43,355 nt of DNA from Fusobacterium sp. DD2 (lineage in GTDB: Bacteria; Fusobacteriota; Fusobacteriia; Fusobacteriales; Fusobacteriaceae). The translations under genes and the position numbers were made by a program. Positions 1 through 8,275 of this stretch are shown here, piece after piece (position 1 is the first letter of the stretch; each line of letters starts with the position of its first letter). Below the pieces are notes generated by a model. The model saw nothing but the letters and a program-made list of their open reading frames with translations, did not search any database and was not told the DNA's origin. The DNA is taken from positions 1-43,355 of the forward strand of contig NZ_JADRHM010000013.1 of NCBI RefSeq assembly GCF_018205345.1. The letters run 5' to 3'.

Positions 1-12
1 ATGGTTAAAAGG

Positions 13-34
13 CTGATTGAACATCAGTTTTTTT
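13..34 (+). terminator. Possible terminator of a plus-strand gene left of the window
   Basis: CTGAT (13-17) and ATCAG (23-27) can pair around a five-base loop, and seven T residues follow (28-34). This has the form of a short intrinsic terminator. The stem is only 5 bp and no upstream gene is visible, so this is tentative. The rest of 35-147 is AT-rich and holds nothing I can name. Confidence 0.3.
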
Positions 35-147
35 GTGTTGTAAATTTTTAATTTTCTTTCAACATCTTACAATTTTAAGATATAGAAATTCTATTTCTCA
101 GCTACTTTCTATCTTATTATTCAAATTATAATTTCCTAATATATAAA

Positions 148-173
148 AAAAGCTCTCCATTTGGAGAGCTTTT
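148..173 (-). terminator. Rho-independent terminator after rubrerythrin
   Basis: A perfect 11-bp stem, AAAAGCTCTCC paired with GGAGAGCTTTT, closes a four-base loop (159-162). Read on the minus strand it lies 16 bases after the rubrerythrin stop and runs into a T tract. The flanking A/T runs are nearly symmetric, so it could also stop transcription coming from the left on the plus strand. Confidence 0.9.
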
Positions 174-189
174 AAATTGCTATAATCTA

Positions 190-729
190 TTAATAGTTTT
201 TAGGTTCTATCATAAAGAATCCACCAGGATGTTTACATACTGGGCAAAGTTTTGGAGCTTTTTTACCATAGTGAACGTGTCCACAGTTCATACATTCCCA
301 AGCAACTTCTTCATCTCTTTCGAATACCATATCTTGTTTGATGTTAGCAAGTAATTTTCTGTATCTTTCTTCGTGACGTTTTTCAATTTTTGCTACACCT
401 TCCATAGTTCTAGCTATGTCATCGAATCCTTCTTCTCTAGCTACTTTTGCGAAGTTAGCGTACATATCTGTCCACTCATAGTTTTCTCCTTCAGCAGCAT
501 CTAATAGGTTGTCTATAGTTGAATGAATTTCTCCACCTTTTAATAGTTTGAACCATAATTTTGCGTGTTCTTTTTCATTGTTAGCTGTTTCTTCAAATAA
601 TTTAGCTATTTGTACATATCCATCTTTTTTTGCTTTAGATGCATAATAAGTATATTTGTTTGTAGCTTGTGATTCCCCAGCAAATGCTGTCATAAGATTT
701 TTTTCAGTTTTACTTCCTTTAAATTCCAT
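190..729 (-). CDS. rbr: Rubrerythrin
   Basis: Non-haem iron protein that reduces hydrogen peroxide in the cytoplasm of anaerobes, fed by rubredoxin or NADH-linked reductases. At 179 residues it has the family's usual length and domain order. The N-terminal ferritin-like four-helix domain carries diiron ligands (E19 and the EKEH and EKRH motifs). The C-terminal rubredoxin domain binds one iron through C146, C149, C162 and C165 (two CxxC pairs). I place the start at the ATG ending at 729, because GGAGG lies just before it; an in-frame ATG four codons upstream overlaps that ribosome binding site. The gene is monocistronic, with its own promoter (792-820), a PerR-like box over the start site (775-789) and a terminator at 148-173. 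Identification is very secure; peroxide control is inferred. Confidence 0.97.
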   Translation of the reverse strand: MEFKGSKTEKNLMTAFAGESQATNKYTYYASKAKKDGYVQIAKLFEETANNEKEHAKLWFKLLKGGEIHSTIDNLLDAAEGENYEWTDMYANFAKVAREEGFDDIARTMEGVAKIEKRHEERYRKLLANIKQDMVFERDEEVAWECMNCGHVHYGKKAPKLCPVCKHPGGFFMIEPKNY

Positions 730-774
730 AATGACCTCCATTTTAACTCTTATTTTATATAAGTTGATATAAAT

Positions 775-789
775 TTGTAATCCTTACAA
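775..789 (-). promoter_or_regulatory. PerR/Fur-like operator at the rubrerythrin promoter
   Basis: TTGTAATCCTTACAA has perfect 6-bp half-sites around three bases. It matches the PerR box pattern TTATAATNATTATAA at 11 of the 14 defined positions. It lies immediately downstream of the -10 element, over the expected transcription start, where a repressor would block initiation. PerR control of rubrerythrin genes is known in clostridia. No perR gene is in this window, so the regulator is inferred. Confidence 0.5.
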
Positions 790-791
790 TT

Positions 792-820
792 ATGTTATCA
801 CTTTCTGTGAAAAAAGTCAA
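792..820 (-). promoter_or_regulatory. Sigma-70-type promoter of rubrerythrin
   Basis: On the minus strand TTGACT (815-820) and TAACAT (792-797) are separated by exactly 17 bases. The expected start is near 785, giving a leader of about 55 bases before the rubrerythrin ATG. Confidence 0.75.
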
Positions 821-855
821 TAAAAAATAGATAAAAAATGAAAAAAATATGAAAT

Positions 856-878
856 AATATGTAAAAAAATTACATATT
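856..878. promoter_or_regulatory. Perfect 9-bp inverted repeat upstream of the rubrerythrin promoter
   Basis: AATATGTAA (856-864) and TTACATATT (870-878) are exact reverse complements around an A5 spacer. The site lies 36 bp upstream of the -35 element. It could be an activator or repressor site. It is not followed by a useful T tract, so a terminator is unlikely. In AT-rich DNA a chance origin cannot be excluded. Confidence 0.4.
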
Positions 879-999
879 TTGTTAATGAATGTTAAAAAAG
901 TGTTAAATAATATTAAAAATAATAATATTTTTTATACAGATTTTAAGCAAAATGTTATATTAATAGAACACTGAATATAAATTATACAGATATGCTTTA

Positions 1000-1027
1000 C
1001 TTTATTAACAATAAAGAGTTTCTCTTT
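1000..1027 (-). terminator. Weak hairpins after the YigZ-family gene
   Basis: Just past the minus-strand stop at 1029 there are two short stems: AAAGAG/CTCTTT (1013-1027) and CTTTATT/AATAAAG (1000-1016). They are mutually exclusive, A/T-rich and followed by only a broken T run. This may be the end of the long minus-strand transcription unit. Confidence 0.35.
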
Positions 1028-1028
1028 T

Positions 1029-1604
1029 TTAAAGGTCAATAGTTATAAGGTCTTTTATACTGCTCAATGAATCAAAAGTAGGTTTATCAATTTTAACTTT
1101 ATAGGTAACTCTGTCATTGTATCCTTTTTCTATGTACTCACAATTTTCACCTAAAAGGTTTTCTACTTCTCCAATTCTTTCATAAGGAAAATCCAGTATA
1201 TAGATATTTTTTTCAACATAATCTTCAATTTCAGCTTCTTGAATGGCAAGTTTGGCAGTTTTTGCATAATTTCTAATAAGTCCACCAGCACCAAGTTTTA
1301 TCCCACCAAAATATCTGGTAGCTACTACAGCTAGATTTGAAACCTCCATATAGGTTATTATATCTCCCATAGGCTTTCCAGCTGTTCCACTAGGTTCACC
1401 ATCGTCATCAGTTTTAAAATACTCCTGACCTTCATCTATGACCTGGTAAGCTGAGCAGTTGTGAGTAGCATCAGGATGTTTCATTTTAATCTTTTCAATA
1501 AATTCCTCTGCTTCTTTTTTAGAACTTACAGGTTTTGCATAGCCTATAAATTTAGATTTTCTCTCTTCAAATTCAATTACCGCTTCTTTTTTTATTGTAT
1601 TCAT
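1029..1604 (-). CDS. YigZ/IMPACT-family protein
   Basis: A 191-residue member of the YigZ (UPF0029, IMPACT N-terminal domain) family. The family core is visible: a conserved KSKFI opening, HNCSAY near residue 50, DDDGEPSGTAGKPM, and VVATRYFGGIKLGAGGLIRNY. The C-terminal third has the ferredoxin-like DUF1949 look. The molecular role is not firmly established; eukaryotic IMPACT modulates the Gcn2 kinase, which bacteria lack. I chose the ATG ending at 1604, preceded by GGTGAT; upstream GTG (1613) and TTG (1616) codons are in frame but poorer. It starts 5 bp after the M50 protease stop and is the last gene of the minus-strand run. Family assignment is strong, function unknown. Confidence 0.9.
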   Translation of the reverse strand: MNTIKKEAVIEFEERKSKFIGYAKPVSSKKEAEEFIEKIKMKHPDATHNCSAYQVIDEGQEYFKTDDDGEPSGTAGKPMGDIITYMEVSNLAVVATRYFGGIKLGAGGLIRNYAKTAKLAIQEAEIEDYVEKNIYILDFPYERIGEVENLLGENCEYIEKGYNDRVTYKVKIDKPTFDSLSSIKDLITIDL

Positions 1605-1609
1605 ATCAA

Positions 1610-2344
1610 TCACCAAATATAATTTATTATTGTATTAAAAAACTTTACACCAGTCCAAATAGCATCATCTAATATTCCAGACCAACCTAGAAGAATAATT
1701 ATTAGAATTCCAAAACGATCTAAGTAAAAAATCATCTCTCTTAAAGATTGTGGTGCAATTGCTGCAAGGATTTTAGAACCATCTAGAGGTGGTACTGGCA
1801 GAAGATTTAAGACTATAAGCAATATATTAATTTTGTAAATAGCAGCTATTGTATATCCAAAATAAAAAGAATTTATTTTACCGTAAAACAATTTTAACAC
1901 TATACAGGCAGCTATTAAAATTAAAAAGTTTATAAGTATTCCAGCAATAGCTACTATAAATTCTCCAAATCTTCCATACTTAAGTCTTGAATAATCAATT
2001 GGAACAGGTTTAGCCCATCCAATTAAAAAGGGAGAGTGAATAATAGCCATTAAAATTGGAAAAAGAAGTCCAAGTGGGTCAATATGATGTAAAGGATTTA
2101 AACTTATTCTTCCATATGATTTTGCAGTATTATCTCCTAAAAGGTAAGCTGCAAATCCATGAGCTATCTCATGAAGAGATATTGAAGTTAAAAGAACAAC
2201 TATACTTATAAGAAAAGGTATAGAAAATATGTCAGAATGTTTAATGGTTAAGAGCATGTATAGCACAATTACTCCAAGTATTATTTTAGTAATAGTACTC
2301 ATATTTCTATTGGCGTATTTCAGTTCGTTTAAAAAGTTTCTCAT
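1610..2344 (-). CDS. Site-2 protease family (M50) membrane metalloprotease
   Basis: A 244-residue intramembrane zinc metalloprotease of the short, PDZ-free M50 type. The HExxH zinc motif is H58-E59-I-A-H62 within a hydrophobic segment. The third zinc ligand motif NLLPVPPLDG is at 180-189, again inside a membrane segment. About six hydrophobic segments are visible. Proteins of this class cleave transmembrane substrates such as anti-sigma factors or peptide leftovers; the substrate here is unknown. The start at 2344 is preceded by AAAGGAG; an ATG eight codons upstream has no ribosome binding site. The first 38 bases overlap the end of the ComEC-like gene, suggesting translational coupling. Confidence 0.9.
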   Translation of the reverse strand: MRNFLNELKYANRNMSTITKIILGVIVLYMLLTIKHSDIFSIPFLISIVVLLTSISLHEIAHGFAAYLLGDNTAKSYGRISLNPLHHIDPLGLLFPILMAIIHSPFLIGWAKPVPIDYSRLKYGRFGEFIVAIAGILINFLILIAACIVLKLFYGKINSFYFGYTIAAIYKINILLIVLNLLPVPPLDGSKILAAIAPQSLREMIFYLDRFGILIIILLGWSGILDDAIWTGVKFFNTIINYIW

Positions 2345-3662
2345 TAGTAGTTTTCTCCTTTTTTCCATGTATATAAATTATTCCAATTAAAATTCCAAAA
2401 TAGAAAAAATAAAAATAGTTATTGTGGTATCCCTTTGAAATGGTGATACTCATATATGGAATTTTGCTGAATAAATTAACGATTTTTATAAAAATATAGT
2501 ATGAAAGTTTAATAAGTGGCATCATAATAAAACCAAGATGTAGATTTTCTATAAGAAGTCCAATAAAACTCAGTGTGATAAATAAACTTCCAACTGGGAC
2601 AACTATGATATTTGAAATAAATCCTAAAACCTGAATTGTTCCAAATTCATTTATTAGAATTGGTGCAAGTAGAATCTGTAAAGTAAATATCAGAATTATT
2701 CCATCAATAAATTTTTTGTTTTTATAATTAAAAAATCCTCTGATAATAGGGTATATCCCAGCAATTATAAAGACTGCACTATATGAAAGTTTAAATGATA
2801 GTGATGTAATATCCATTGGATTTATAAAAAGGGAAATTACATATGCTGCAGTTAAAGATTTCATAAGATCTGTATCCTCATAAAGAATATTACCCAGAAG
2901 ATATATTCCTGCCATTATATAGGCCCTGGTAAGAGATGGTGAATGCTCTATTCCCAAGTAATAAAGTGTTAAAAATAGCAAAAGAGATATATTTCTTCCC
3001 TTTTTTGAAAATGGAAACTTAGTGATAATAAAGGTTGCAATAGCAATTACAAGTCCAATATGAAATCCAGAAAGAGCCATAAGATGAGAAATACCTATGT
3101 AGGAAAACTCCTCTCTCATATCTTTAGGAAGTTTATAACTCTGTCCTAGTATAACAGCACTGTATACTTTTCTTAATTTAAAATCACTATTTTTTAAAAG
3201 TGATCTGGTTTTATTATTAAAATATTTTTCAAGATAGCTCTCTTTAATTTTATCTATCTCTAAAGGTGTTATCTCGTAATAATTATTTCTGTATCTGGTG
3301 TTAAGCTTTTTAATCTCTCCGCTGATTTTATATTTTCCATCTTCCAATTCACGAGTCTGGATATAAGAGGCTGTTGATGGAATTTTCCCATTAATTTTAT
3401 CTAATTTACCTCGACCTCTATATATCTGTGTTGCTACTGTTATGATATCACCTTTTTTATATTGTGTAAAATCCAGTGTCATAGCAGCTCTAATTAAAAA
3501 AATAATAGGTATTATAAGTAGAAGTTTCTCTTTTTTCTTTCTAAAGATGAAAACTGTTCCAATTATTCCAATTCCTGCTATGATAGCCAGATAAAGTGGC
3601 AATATAAAAAGAAGTGTCAATATAAATGTAATCTCAATAGCAATAAGATATATTAAGGTCAT
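2307..3662 (-). CDS. comEC: ComEC/Rec2-family DNA-uptake channel, short form
   Basis: Polytopic inner-membrane protein of the ComEC/Rec2 family, which passes single-stranded DNA into the cytoplasm during natural transformation. The N-terminus has two or three hydrophobic segments. A soluble OB-fold-like stretch follows (about 62-130). Then comes the competence domain, with the hallmark HLMALSGFH at 193-201 and repeated membrane helices to about residue 435. At 451 residues it ends there: the C-terminal metallo-beta-lactamase-like domain found in long ComEC proteins (usually 700-800 residues) is absent, with a clean stop and no frameshift remnant. Other competence genes are not in the window. 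The ribosome binding site is weak, and the gene starts 8 bp after the symporter's stop codon. Family assignment is firm; uptake activity is inferred. Confidence 0.88.
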   Translation of the reverse strand: MTLIYLIAIEITFILTLLFILPLYLAIIAGIGIIGTVFIFRKKKEKLLLIIPIIFLIRAAMTLDFTQYKKGDIITVATQIYRGRGKLDKINGKIPSTASYIQTRELEDGKYKISGEIKKLNTRYRNNYYEITPLEIDKIKESYLEKYFNNKTRSLLKNSDFKLRKVYSAVILGQSYKLPKDMREEFSYIGISHLMALSGFHIGLVIAIATFIITKFPFSKKGRNISLLLFLTLYYLGIEHSPSLTRAYIMAGIYLLGNILYEDTDLMKSLTAAYVISLFINPMDITSLSFKLSYSAVFIIAGIYPIIRGFFNYKNKKFIDGIILIFTLQILLAPILINEFGTIQVLGFISNIIVVPVGSLFITLSFIGLLIENLHLGFIMMPLIKLSYYIFIKIVNLFSKIPYMSITISKGYHNNYFYFFYFGILIGIIYIHGKKEKTTNEKLFKRTEIRQ

Positions 3663-3669
3663 TGGATCA

Positions 3670-4992
3670 CTACTCTTTATAACGGTAATAGAAGATAAAA
3701 GATATTACAAATGAAATTGTAGAGGCAATAGAGGTCATATATATACCTGTTTTTTCAACCCCTGTAGGTTTTCCTGTAATAGCTGCTAAAATATCCCCAT
3801 TTCCTGATACAAGAAGTATTGGAAGAATAAGTATAGATATTAAAAATGCCATTTTAAGGAAGAATCCCTGAATTCCAAAACATACACCTTCAATTCTATT
3901 TCCACTTTTATCACTGATTTTGCTTCCTATTTCACTTAACATTGCAGGAGGGAATATAAATGCTGCTCCAGCAACTGGAATACCAATAAGAGCAAAAAGA
4001 ATATATCCAAATGAAGTTGGAATCATTTTTCCAAGTTCAAATAGGCATAGGGTAAAGACAATTAACATTCCAAGGCATGTAAGCATAACCTTTCTGTATC
4101 CATATTTTTTAGAAAGTTTGTTTGTTGGGTAAAAACAAAGAGCTGACATACCAAATAGAAGTGCTGAGGCTATTGTAATAGCACTTTTGTCAAGTCCCAT
4201 TATATCTTCAATGAAATAGTTCATAATAGCTCTTAAGTTGTTAAAACCTATAAAGAAAAACAGTAGACCAAACAGATAGTTAACAAAGGAACTGTTTTTA
4301 AATAAAAGTTTCATAGTCTCTTTAAAACTTGCTTTTGAAGTCTCTCCATGTGAGTATTTTTTTTCAGGAACTAAAAATACTGTAATAAGCCCTCCAATAA
4401 CTACAATGACACAGAGAGCAACAACCATTCCACGAACTCCGTGAAGGGTATCCCCTTGTCCGATATACTTAATAAGTACACCAGGAATTATCATGGCAAT
4501 AGCTGTGTATAGGAGTCTAAATATAGATTGCCACGTAGACAGGTTAAGTCTTTCCTCTGTAGTGTGACCAATCTCAGGTATTAAAGAGTTGTATGGAGCA
4601 CCTACTATTGTATAGAAAGTAAAAAACATTGAACCTACTATTGCAAGATAGATAAAGGCACTTTTCTGATTATTCATAGGTGGATAGAAAAATCCAATTG
4701 TAAAGAGAGCTAAAGGTATTATTCCTACAGCAATAAAAGGAATTCTTCTTCCCCATCTTGTATTTACCTTGTCAGAGATAAATCCTACTAAAGGGTCAGT
4801 TATCATATCTACAAATCTTGAAATCACAAGAGCAAGAGATATAAATAGTGGTGCCATAATAGGTTTTAATCCTGAACTTTCAGGTGGAAGATAGAAGTAT
4901 AGTATCCATTGGGCAAATATCTGGTCAACAATGGCATAACTTACTCCTAATCCGTAAAAAATCTGTACTTTCAATGGAAGTCTGTTATTCAT
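3670..4992 (-). CDS. GPH-family sugar:cation symporter (MFS)
   Basis: A 440-residue, 12-helix transporter of the glycoside-pentoside-hexuronide:cation symporter family (melibiose carrier MelB, lactose carrier LacS type). The family signature lies in the helix 2-3 region: RFVDMITDPLVGFISDKV followed by WGRRIPFI. These carriers couple sugar uptake to Na+ or H+. The substrate cannot be read from sequence, and no glycosidase or sugar kinase lies nearby. The start is preceded by AAGGAGG at ideal spacing. It overlaps the end of tmcAL by 8 bp, so the two are probably co-translated, although their functions look unrelated. Confidence 0.9.
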   Translation of the reverse strand: MNNRLPLKVQIFYGLGVSYAIVDQIFAQWILYFYLPPESSGLKPIMAPLFISLALVISRFVDMITDPLVGFISDKVNTRWGRRIPFIAVGIIPLALFTIGFFYPPMNNQKSAFIYLAIVGSMFFTFYTIVGAPYNSLIPEIGHTTEERLNLSTWQSIFRLLYTAIAMIIPGVLIKYIGQGDTLHGVRGMVVALCVIVVIGGLITVFLVPEKKYSHGETSKASFKETMKLLFKNSSFVNYLFGLLFFFIGFNNLRAIMNYFIEDIMGLDKSAITIASALLFGMSALCFYPTNKLSKKYGYRKVMLTCLGMLIVFTLCLFELGKMIPTSFGYILFALIGIPVAGAAFIFPPAMLSEIGSKISDKSGNRIEGVCFGIQGFFLKMAFLISILILPILLVSGNGDILAAITGKPTGVEKTGIYMTSIASTISFVISFIFYYRYKE

Positions 4993-6157
4993 GAATATCC
5001 TCCTTCTTTATAATTGGACTTTTATAATTTTTATATGGATTTATAAGTCTGTAGATTTCTGAACATTTTTCATTATACTCAATAAGAGCACAGGTTTTTT
5101 CATCAAAAATCTCAGGCATTTTTTTATATGTTGTAATTATTTTTTTATTTTCAAACTGTTTAAGCCATCCTAAATATTCTCTTCCTTTTTTGTTAAATCC
5201 CATGATTTTTACATATGGAACCTCTTTTTTTACACAGGAAGTGATATCTTCAGTGAGACCTAAAAGAGTGTGGATAAGTACTCTTTGAGTACGTCCCATA
5301 GTATATCTTTTATTTATTATAGAGTTGTAAAATTTATGATAATCCTGATATTTTAAAGCTTTTTCATGGAGTCTATTTTCAAATCCTGTCTCCATATCCT
5401 GAATATTACCTAAATTTTTATGATTTTTAAGAATTTCATATCTTATAAGTGGATAAAAATTTTCAATATATGTGTAATGGATGTAATTCTTTAAAATATT
5501 GAAACTCTCCTGTGGAACTACCTTAGATATATCTATTTTATGTTTTATATCTTCTCTTATTTTTGTAGCACTGGCAAAGTCATCAATTACATCTGAATCG
5601 TAATAACCTGTTTTTTCCCGTTTTAATACTTTAGGAACAATAGGACTTTTCCAATATTTAATAGCTTTTAAGTATTCAAGTCCCAGTATATCATTAGAAT
5701 TTAATCTTGTCTCTCCTAAAACATCATTCATCGTTTCACTATGAGCAGTTGGATATGATAATCCCTCATCTAAACGACTTTTAAGTTTTTCTTTAAAAAG
5801 CGGACTTTCCTGAAAATTAGCAATTTTAGATAGTTCTTCTATATCTGCGCTCTCAGAACCAAATAGAATTTCATCACACTTTAATTGGTTGAGAATCCCT
5901 ATTGCTCCCTTTGCAAAAATTTCAGCACTTTGAGAGGAGTAGAATACAGGAAGTTCAACTACCAGGTCCACTCCATTATCTATTGCAATTTTAGTTTTAG
6001 TCCATCTGTCTATAATAGATGGTTCTCCACGTTGGACAAAGTCTCCACTCATAACGGCAATTATAACATCATCAGGATTTTTTTTAGCATTTTTAAGATG
6101 GTATTTATGTCCATTGTGAAATGGGTTATATTCCACTACTAAACCTATTGCCTTCAT
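4985..6157 (-). CDS. tmcAL: tRNA(Met) cytidine acetate ligase
   Basis: A 390-residue protein of the TmcAL (YlbM, DUF795) family. It uses acetate and ATP to make N4-acetylcytidine at the wobble base of elongator tRNA-Met, preventing misreading of AUA. The nucleotidyltransferase HxGH-type motif is clear near the N-terminus (E9-YNPFHNGH17). Other family blocks follow: MSGDFVQRGEP, VVELPVFYSSQSAEIFA, FGSES and an ASATKIRE-like block near 190. The length is typical. The ribosome binding site GGAGG sits seven bases before the ATG. It starts 37 bp after the MATE gene's stop and overlaps the symporter gene downstream. Confidence 0.95.
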   Translation of the reverse strand: MKAIGLVVEYNPFHNGHKYHLKNAKKNPDDVIIAVMSGDFVQRGEPSIIDRWTKTKIAIDNGVDLVVELPVFYSSQSAEIFAKGAIGILNQLKCDEILFGSESADIEELSKIANFQESPLFKEKLKSRLDEGLSYPTAHSETMNDVLGETRLNSNDILGLEYLKAIKYWKSPIVPKVLKREKTGYYDSDVIDDFASATKIREDIKHKIDISKVVPQESFNILKNYIHYTYIENFYPLIRYEILKNHKNLGNIQDMETGFENRLHEKALKYQDYHKFYNSIINKRYTMGRTQRVLIHTLLGLTEDITSCVKKEVPYVKIMGFNKKGREYLGWLKQFENKKIITTYKKMPEIFDEKTCALIEYNEKCSEIYRLINPYKNYKSPIIKKEDIHE

Positions 6158-6194
6158 CTATAATCCTCCAATAATATCTTAAATATGGTAAATT

Positions 6195-7556
6195 TTACTC
6201 TTTAACAAGACTTTTAATCCATTTACCTGATAGTAGACGAGGTGTAGTTGCAATTACTTTAAATACCTCTTCAAGGCATGTAAGAGCATAGACAATTGTG
6301 ATTGAAACATTGAAATATTCCACTCCAAGATAAGAGAGAGGAACTCCTATACACCATACACCAATAAGCTCAGTACCTATTGCATACATTACATCTCCAC
6401 CACCACGTAGGACTCCAATGATTTGAACTATTCCATAAAATCTTAATGGAAGAACAACACTCATCACTCTTAATACCTGGATAACGTGACGTTTTGTCTC
6501 CTCAGTTATTTTAAAGATAAGTGTTACATAAGGAGCTGTTATGAAGAAAAAGATTCCAATCACGACACCAAGTACAATTCCAAAAATGCTTATTTTCATT
6601 GCACTCTCTTTTACCTTATCTATCTCATCTGCTCCAATCTGATTTCCAATAAGGATACTAGCAGCAACAGCAATACCTATTCCAAAGATGTTAAAAGCAT
6701 TGTTTACTGTACTGCATATCTGCATTGTAGCAGTGGCATTGGTTCCAAGTCTTGAATATATGACAAAATATGTAGTAAAACCTACTGTCCACATTATATC
6801 ATTAAAAACTACTGGTGTGGCAGTAATTAAAAATCTTTTTATAAGTGAGAGGTTAAAACTCATAATCTCTCTTATTTTTCCTGCTACCATATTTTTTTGT
6901 ACTATATATATTGTAACAAGAATAAAGCTCATCTCCATAAATCTTGCAACAGTTGTTCCAAGAGCAGCTCCTGTTACACCAAGAGGTGAGATTCCCAATT
7001 TTCCAAATATGAAGATATAGTTTAGAATTCCGTTGAATACAAGTCCAATAAGACTTCCATACATAGGTATTTTAGTAAATCCAACACTTCTAAGAGCCAT
7101 TCCAAAAGAAAGAGAGATAGTGGTAAATATATAGCTTAGAGTAACTGTAACCAGATAGTCTCTACCTAAAGCAGTTACAACACTGTCCTTTGTAAATAGA
7201 TGCATTATATTATCTGAAAATACAACTGCTCCAATGGCAAATAGTATTGCCATACCTGTAGAGAATACAAGAGATATACCAATAAATTTGTGAATACTTT
7301 TGATATCTCTTTTTCCCCAGTATTGTGACATAAAAATTCCTGCTCCCATGATAAATCCATTGGCAGTATTAAAAAATACCATATAATACTGGTTGGCAAT
7401 TCCAGTAGCAGCAATTTCATTTTCTCCAAGACTTCCTATCATTATGTTATCAAGTAAGTTAACTGAAGCTCCAATAAGATTTTGTAAAATGATAGGTACT
7501 GCTAAAATTAGCAGATTTTTAATAAATACTTTGTTTTTTTCTAAAAATGTAGGCAT
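6195..7556 (-). CDS. MATE-family efflux transporter
   Basis: A 453-residue protein with 12 predicted membrane segments in two related halves, as in MATE (multi-antimicrobial extrusion) exporters. Family features include the opening AVPIILQNLIGASVNLLDNIMIG, the LGTNATATMQIC segment opening the second half, and the GADEIDKVKESA loop near the middle. MATE pumps export cationic drugs or metabolites using Na+ or H+ gradients; the substrate here is unknown. The ribosome binding site CAGGAGGG lies close to the ATG. A strong hairpin ends only about 20 bases upstream of the start, leaving no room for a promoter between them, so expression probably depends on read-through from upstream. Confidence 0.93.
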   Translation of the reverse strand: MPTFLEKNKVFIKNLLILAVPIILQNLIGASVNLLDNIMIGSLGENEIAATGIANQYYMVFFNTANGFIMGAGIFMSQYWGKRDIKSIHKFIGISLVFSTGMAILFAIGAVVFSDNIMHLFTKDSVVTALGRDYLVTVTLSYIFTTISLSFGMALRSVGFTKIPMYGSLIGLVFNGILNYIFIFGKLGISPLGVTGAALGTTVARFMEMSFILVTIYIVQKNMVAGKIREIMSFNLSLIKRFLITATPVVFNDIMWTVGFTTYFVIYSRLGTNATATMQICSTVNNAFNIFGIGIAVAASILIGNQIGADEIDKVKESAMKISIFGIVLGVVIGIFFFITAPYVTLIFKITEETKRHVIQVLRVMSVVLPLRFYGIVQIIGVLRGGGDVMYAIGTELIGVWCIGVPLSYLGVEYFNVSITIVYALTCLEEVFKVIATTPRLLSGKWIKSLVKE

Positions 7557-7577
7557 TAAACCCTCCTGTAAATAAAT

Positions 7578-7607
7578 AAAGCAGTTGGCAAGATACCCAA
7601 CTGCTTT
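7578..7607 (-). terminator. Terminator/attenuator between nitroreductase and MATE genes
   Basis: An 11-bp perfect stem, AAAGCAGTTGG with CCAACTGCTTT, encloses an eight-base loop. On the minus strand it is followed by ATTTATTT. It lies about 50 bases after the nitroreductase stop and directly in front of the MATE ribosome binding site, so it may act as a partial terminator. Confidence 0.8.
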
Positions 7608-7656
7608 CTGTTATATATTTAATATGTTGAGATTGATATTAAATTATATTATGTTT

Positions 7657-8226
7657 TTATTTTTCAATTATTATAATTTCGTCTAGAGGTAACTTTGGCA
7701 CATAGTGCTCATTACCAATTCTTGAATATGTAGTATTTCCAAGTACTGTTGGAACTACTGTAACATTGTCTTTAGCCTCTCCTAAAGCGATTAAAATATA
7801 TGATGCGTAATCCTCTCTAAGTCCTACTATCTTTTCAACCTCTTTTTTATTAAAAGCTGCAACTATACAACCATTATATCCAAGCTCATTAGCTACTAAA
7901 AGAATATTTTGTGCTGCAAGTCCCATATCAAAATAAAAAAGATTTTCATTTCCCTCAATAGGAGTTTTTGAACACATAAGGATATATCCTCTTGGTGATT
8001 CATCTAACTGTGGATTCCAAGGGATTGCTCCAGCAAATTTTGATTGTTGGAATACCTTATTACACATCTCTTTATCAGAAATAAGTGCATATCTTATCTT
8101 TTGTGAATTTTTAGCAGATGCAGCGTATCTTGCTCCTTCTACCATTGCTCTAAGTTCATTTGATGAGATCTCTTTTCCAGTAAAACTTCTGTGAGAACGT
8201 ATTTTTTTTAAAACGTCTAAAATCAT
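7657..8226 (-). CDS. Nitroreductase-family flavoprotein
   Basis: A 189-residue member of the FMN-dependent nitroreductase family. The N-terminal IRSHRSF motif (residues 10-16) is the typical phosphate-binding arginine region. The middle QNILLVANELGYNGCIVAAF matches the conserved helix and strand of the family. Members reduce nitro groups, quinones or flavins with NAD(P)H; the physiological substrate is unknown. The ribosome binding site AAGGAGGGG is strong. The rpmE terminator ends immediately upstream, leaving no space for a separate promoter. A second hairpin follows the gene. Confidence 0.9.
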   Translation of the reverse strand: MILDVLKKIRSHRSFTGKEISSNELRAMVEGARYAASAKNSQKIRYALISDKEMCNKVFQQSKFAGAIPWNPQLDESPRGYILMCSKTPIEGNENLFYFDMGLAAQNILLVANELGYNGCIVAAFNKKEVEKIVGLREDYASYILIALGEAKDNVTVVPTVLGNTTYSRIGNEHYVPKLPLDEIIIIEK

Positions 8227-8247
8227 TATTTCCCCTCCTTTTAGATA

Positions 8248-8275
8248 TAAAAAAAACAGGATTTACCATCCTGTT
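8248..8275 (-). terminator. Rho-independent terminator after rpmE
   Basis: AACAGGAT (8255-8262) pairs perfectly with ATCCTGTT (8268-8275) around five bases. On the minus strand an unbroken T run follows. It lies 15 bases after the rpmE stop. The nitroreductase ribosome binding site begins about ten bases beyond the T run. Confidence 0.92.

Noticed and set aside
1-51. Short frame starting with ATG at the first base
   Set aside because: Only 16 codons, no visible upstream signals, and it runs through a probable terminator hairpin.
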